Source: Fen-330 sp050008465
Lineage (GTDB): Bacteria; Acidobacteriota; Terriglobia; Bryobacterales; Bryobacteraceae
NCBI GenBank assembly: GCA_050008465.1
Contig: JBEKMO010000008.1
Coordinates: forward strand, 1 to 64,000
Reading direction: 5' to 3'
DNA: 64,000 bases
Part shown: positions 60,889-64,000 of the stretch, piece by piece
Position numbering within the stretch: the first letter of the stretch is position 1
Layout of the letters: each line of letters begins with the position of its first letter
The notes under the pieces: generated by a model
The model's database searches: none
Told to the model about the DNA's origin: nothing
The model's input: the letters and a program-made list of their open reading frames with translations, nothing else
Made by a program: the position numbers and the translations under genes

Positions 60889-63063
60889 TCAGTAAACCAC
60901 CAGGTTACGCATCATGTCGTGCTCTTCGTGCTCGAGGATATGGCAGTGCCACACGTATTCGTTGCCGCCGGTCCTCGGGCTCTTCTTGTAAGGCATCCAG
61001 GACGGCACCGGAGACAGGTCGAACTTCATAATGACCCGCGTCACCTCGCCCGGGTTCATGCGCACGGTTTCCTTCCATCCCATTTCGTTGTCGTCGGGCG
61101 GGCGTTCGGTGCCCGGGATGGGGGCGAAAGTAGGCTTCTTGGTGTGGAACCGCGCCCGTAGCAGGATCTGGACATTGACCAGGTGGAAGTGTATGGGATG
61201 CGTGTCGCCGGTCAGATTGTAGATATCCCAAACCTGGGTTTCGCCGGCCGACGCTGTCTCCGTCACCGGGGTCGCCAGGAAGTCGCGTCCCCAAGTGGGC
61301 ATGCCCTGGTTGTTGTAGCCGTTCTGATCGGTCGTGCCGAGCCTCTGGATGAGCCGTCCGTAGGCGTCGTAGTCCTCGTTGAGCGTCTTGCCGAGGACCG
61401 GCAGGCCGGGGTCGCCCGGACGCCCGCGAGTCACTCGGTGTCCGTGAGCCGGTACCGGCTGGGCGAGGTCGTCCGGTTGGGAAGCCGCATACGCGATGGG
61501 GAGTGCCGCTCTCAAGGCAGGGAGCCAGTGGGCGAACGACAGCGGGTCCGGGGTTCCTCCCGCAACCACCCGGATCTGCAACAACGTCCGGGTGTTCGGG
61601 CCCTTGCCCGGCCGCGTGGTCGGCGCCCCGCCAATCGCGGTCTGATCCGGGTTGCCCGTGTAGTAGTCGTTGCGCACGTCACCGCCCGGGAACGGCGCGG
61701 GCGTATCGCTCCACAGAATGAGCACGTCGCCAACGGAACAGGAAGCGAAGTCGATGATGATATCGGCCCGCTCGGCGGGCGCCATCAAGAGGTTGTAAGC
61801 GTTGGCATTCCCGTCGGAGCCGAACCCGATCTGCACCGGAGGATCGTTGAGCACCACCGGGTTGGGCAGGAAGCCGCCCTCGGTCCCCACCTGCACGAAC
61901 GCCGGGCCGGGGGCCGCCAGGTTCACTTCGCCCGAGTCCGTCTTGCTTAGGTTCTTGGACACTGCATGGTACAACTGCAGGTTCAAGAACCGCGCGTTGC
62001 AGGCATTCACCAGGCGGAAGCGATAACGCTTCCGCTGCACCTCGACGAACGGCAGCACGGCGCAGTTGACCAGCATGTGGTCCATGAAGCCCTCGGGAAT
62101 GTTCGAGGCCGGCGTGGGGAGCGGCAGGGTTCCACCCGCCGGCGGAACCCCGTCGTAGGGGCCCCAGTCCCATCGGCCCGTCGCGTTCGGCCCGGCCGCG
62201 GTCGAGTTCGGCTCGTACACATGCGGGTACCAGAGGTCGCCCGGTTGGCCCCACGCCCAGGTCGGGTCCACATCCCCGATGTTGCCCGGCACGAAGGTCT
62301 TGTCCTGGAAGACCAGCGGGATGCCCGCGAGATCCGGGAGTATGCCGGCGCTGATCAGGCCGCCCGGACCGCTTTCCACATCGTCGGTGAGCAGGTAGGC
62401 GGAGGCGATGTTCGCGTAGGCATTCGTGCGCGTCTGGCCGAAGGCGTGGTCGTGATACCACATCAGCCGGGCGCTTTGATCGTTCGGATACCAATAGTCG
62501 CCGGGCTGCCAGTCCGGCCCATGGGTTTTCGGGTCCGAGGCGCTGACCGATGACGAGAACCAGGCGAACGGCCCGCCGTCGCTGGTCCACGGTACGTGGC
62601 CGCCATGCAAGTGCGGAACGGTGCGGTTCTGGTACGCGCCGGCATCTGCCCCGGGGATCGTGGGGTCGATCGGGATGATGCTCATCGATGGCAGCATGTT
62701 CTCAAACGTGATCCGCACCGGCTGGTTGCGGTGCGCCACGATCACCCCGCCCAGCGGCCGGAAATTGGGCTGCTGCGGAAGGGTAAGATTAGTGGCATCC
62801 CCATAGCCCCACAGCGTGGTTGCCTTGGGCAGGTCGGGGTGCAGTTGCGCCGTGTACTGGCCCATCACGATTCTGTAATAGTCCGCCCCGGGATACTTCG
62901 TGGTGCTCGGGCTGGCCACCGGGATTCCGGTCGGACCCAGCCCCGGCAACGGCTGGATGAACTTACTCAGGGGCGTGGTTTGGGCGAACGGGTAGGCGCG
63001 CCGAGCTAGCGCAAGAGCCGCCGCCCCTCCGGCCGTGATCCTCATGAACTGACGTCTGTTCAT
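60889..63063 (-). CDS. Multicopper oxidase, Tat-exported
   Basis: This 724-residue protein has a Tat signal (NRRQFMRITAGGAAALALAR). Copper ligand motifs of a three-domain oxidase are seen: HLHGGH at residues 151-156, WYHDHA at 202-207, HPIHFHL near residue 625 and HCHILEHEEHDMM at the C-terminus. The bilirubin-oxidase/CotA-like proteins of this kind oxidise Cu+ or phenolic substrates in the periplasm. AGGAGGACAG precedes its ATG. With cusBA on the same strand it forms a copper-handling region, though a terminator separates it from cusB. Confidence 0.92.
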   Translation of the reverse strand: MNRRQFMRITAGGAAALALARRAYPFAQTTPLSKFIQPLPGLGPTGIPVASPSTTKYPGADYYRIVMGQYTAQLHPDLPKATTLWGYGDATNLTLPQQPNFRPLGGVIVAHRNQPVRITFENMLPSMSIIPIDPTIPGADAGAYQNRTVPHLHGGHVPWTSDGGPFAWFSSSVSASDPKTHGPDWQPGDYWYPNDQSARLMWYHDHAFGQTRTNAYANIASAYLLTDDVESGPGGLISAGILPDLAGIPLVFQDKTFVPGNIGDVDPTWAWGQPGDLWYPHVYEPNSTAAGPNATGRWDWGPYDGVPPAGGTLPLPTPASNIPEGFMDHMLVNCAVLPFVEVQRKRYRFRLVNACNARFLNLQLYHAVSKNLSKTDSGEVNLAAPGPAFVQVGTEGGFLPNPVVLNDPPVQIGFGSDGNANAYNLLMAPAERADIIIDFASCSVGDVLILWSDTPAPFPGGDVRNDYYTGNPDQTAIGGAPTTRPGKGPNTRTLLQIRVVAGGTPDPLSFAHWLPALRAALPIAYAASQPDDLAQPVPAHGHRVTRGRPGDPGLPVLGKTLNEDYDAYGRLIQRLGTTDQNGYNNQGMPTWGRDFLATPVTETASAGETQVWDIYNLTGDTHPIHFHLVNVQILLRARFHTKKPTFAPIPGTERPPDDNEMGWKETVRMNPGEVTRVIMKFDLSPVPSWMPYKKSPRTGGNEYVWHCHILEHEEHDMMRNLVVY

Positions 63064-63216
63064 TCTGTCCTCCTAGCCGGGCACTTCCTATCCGATTTCG
63101 CGCACACCTGCCGCTCCGGTGCCCGCCCGGGCGCAAGTATACTTTCTATGACATCCGTTTCCCCAACTTCCCCAAGAAGGCCGCGGAGAAGAACTCCGCC
63201 CCCCCCCAACTCACCA

Positions 63217-63242
63217 GACCCCGAGCGCCACGGTTCGGGGTC
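63217..63242 (-). other. Hairpin at the true end of the PEP-CTERM gene
   Basis: GACCCCGA (63217-63224) pairs perfectly with TCGGGGTC (63235-63242). On the minus strand the hairpin directly follows the TAG at 63242-63244 and precedes a run of nine Gs, not a T-tract. Its position supports that TAG as the natural stop of the disrupted upstream gene. Confidence 0.5.
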
Positions 63243-63920
63243 TAACTGTGCCGCCTCAAGATCCCCAGGGCCCAGCAGACGCAACAAGATCGCTGGTTCG
63301 GGAACGGCGTCAAACGTGGCCTTAAGTCCGGCGTCGCCGGACTGGACGATGAGATCCACGGTTTGGCCCGCTGTGAAGTAGTGCTGACCAATGACGAAAA
63401 AGTTGTTGCCGTAACCGTCGAATGCAAGAGGGCCGCCGCTTACCAGGGTCCCGTCGATAGCAAGATTGACCACGACCTGTTGCAGGTCGATGTTCTGGAA
63501 GTACGCCTCGCTATGGCAGGCGGAATCGAGCGGAGCCGTCCATCGCAGGACGGCGTGCTCGCCCTCCGTGCCGGGATGCAGCGGCAACAGATACCGCGGC
63601 TGCACGCTGCCGACGACGTAGCCGGTGTGGTAAGTCACGTCGTCAGGCCCGGTGTTCTGGGCGATGATCGGCAGGGGATCCTCCACTACGGTCCACGAGT
63701 TCACACCCGGCACGCGCACTCTCCTCTGATAGCTGTTGAACAACTCGAAGTCGTTCATTTCAGTTGAGCCGGCGGGTACCCAACCGCAAGATCACACGCC
63801 GCTCGGATTAGCACCTGAAAAACCCGCGACGGCGTCCTGGGTAGGGACGCCGAACGCCGGAATAATCCCGACGAGGCTGAGGGCTAGAAGCGCGACAGCT
63901 ACCTGGCCGAGTCTGGACAT
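63242..63920 (-). pseudogene. Secreted PEP-CTERM-type protein, disrupted by a nonsense codon and a frameshift
   Basis: The frame opens at ATG 63918-63920 behind AGGGGGA with a signal peptide (MSRLGQVAVALLALSLVGII). After SGANPSGV an in-frame TGA (63792-63794) stands where relatives have Trp (NPSGVWS-like), and the same frame continues as SCGWVPAG, then MNDFELFNSYQ and a beta-sandwich rich in VDGYGN-like motifs. Near the end VPEPA marks a PEP-CTERM signal; shifting frame there gives CVCWALGILRRHS and a TAG at 63242-63244. Such proteins are exported and sorted by exosortase. Either decay or two sequence errors explain it. Confidence 0.82.
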
Positions 63921-64000
63921 CGCGTATCCCCCTGTATCTCGCATGTGCATCGATCTTCTACTCGTGCGCTGGAGGGCGCCCCATCGGCGGGTCGGACAGT

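Noticed and set aside
63060..63758. Intact 232-residue reverse frame ending at the multicopper oxidase start
   Set aside because: It lacks the signal peptide present in frame further upstream, and its last 60 residues come from reading past a PEP-CTERM tail in the wrong frame; a hairpin marks the real stop at 63242.
63792..63794. TGA read as tryptophan (recoding)
   Set aside because: TGA ends many intact genes in this window, including fliH and glgX, so genetic-code change is not supported.

Overview
The window is high-GC bacterial chromosome with dense genes, few operons longer than three genes, and many large secreted or outer-membrane proteins. Several families point to Acidobacteria, order Bryobacterales (the Solibacter group). 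These are a VWFA-related acidobacterial protein (51918-54011), a protein ending in a Solibacter-type TIGR03437-like domain (40088-41038), a GWxTD protein, two full-length TonB-dependent receptors with carboxypeptidase-regulatory-like plug extensions, an FG-GAP/ASPIC-UnbV protein, and a PEP-CTERM-like relic. This placement is inferred from protein families; no rRNA gene is present.

Layout. 0-8.7 kb: a partial L-rhamnose isomerase, a purine permease, a mannonate-oxidoreductase-like SDR, a TIM-barrel sugar isomerase, an ABC exporter, a sialidase-like protein, a methyltransferase and a broken HDOD gene. 8.7-14.8 kb: GWxTD protein, a short receptor-like beta-barrel protein, a HExxH protein, a thioredoxin-fold protein and tRNA-Arg(CCG). 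15-20.6 kb: a membrane protein with a degenerate JAMM/MPN-like domain, then an ECF sigma/anti-sigma pair with two secreted proteins. 20.6-24 kb: gamma-glutamyltransferase, a transposase relic and a BON lipoprotein. 24-32 kb: an enolase-superfamily enzyme, an isolated fliH-fliI-fliJ operon, glgX coupled to a ferredoxin-like protein, and small hypotheticals. 32-40 kb: nitroreductase, formate-THF ligase, alpha-galactosidase and an ASPIC/UnbV protein.

40-48 kb: the TIGR03437 protein, then a tightly overlapping operon of ECF sigma factor, very large anti-sigma-like membrane protein and TonB-dependent receptor. Two small genes follow, then a copy of the receptor's 3' end, then a Gfo/Idh/MocA oxidoreductase. 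48.5-55.8 kb: a second receptor, the VWFA protein, a Gly/Met-rich secreted protein and galT. 56-64 kb: a copper module (cusA, cusB with metal-binding domains at both ends, a Tat-exported multicopper oxidase) and the PEP-CTERM relic.

How the genes fit together: much of the window serves uptake and breakdown of plant or microbial polysaccharide (receptors, alpha-galactosidase, galT, rhamnose and hexuronate enzymes, glgX), under cell-surface ECF signalling, with copper detoxification at the right end. The best candidates for something undescribed are the sigma/giant anti-sigma/receptor operon, the degenerate-JAMM membrane protein, the orphan fliHIJ operon, and a family of palindromic intergenic repeats, one of which appears to have taken a MITE-like insertion. 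Two genes (HDOD and PEP-CTERM) each carry one nonsense codon and one frameshift, which means either gene decay or local consensus errors.
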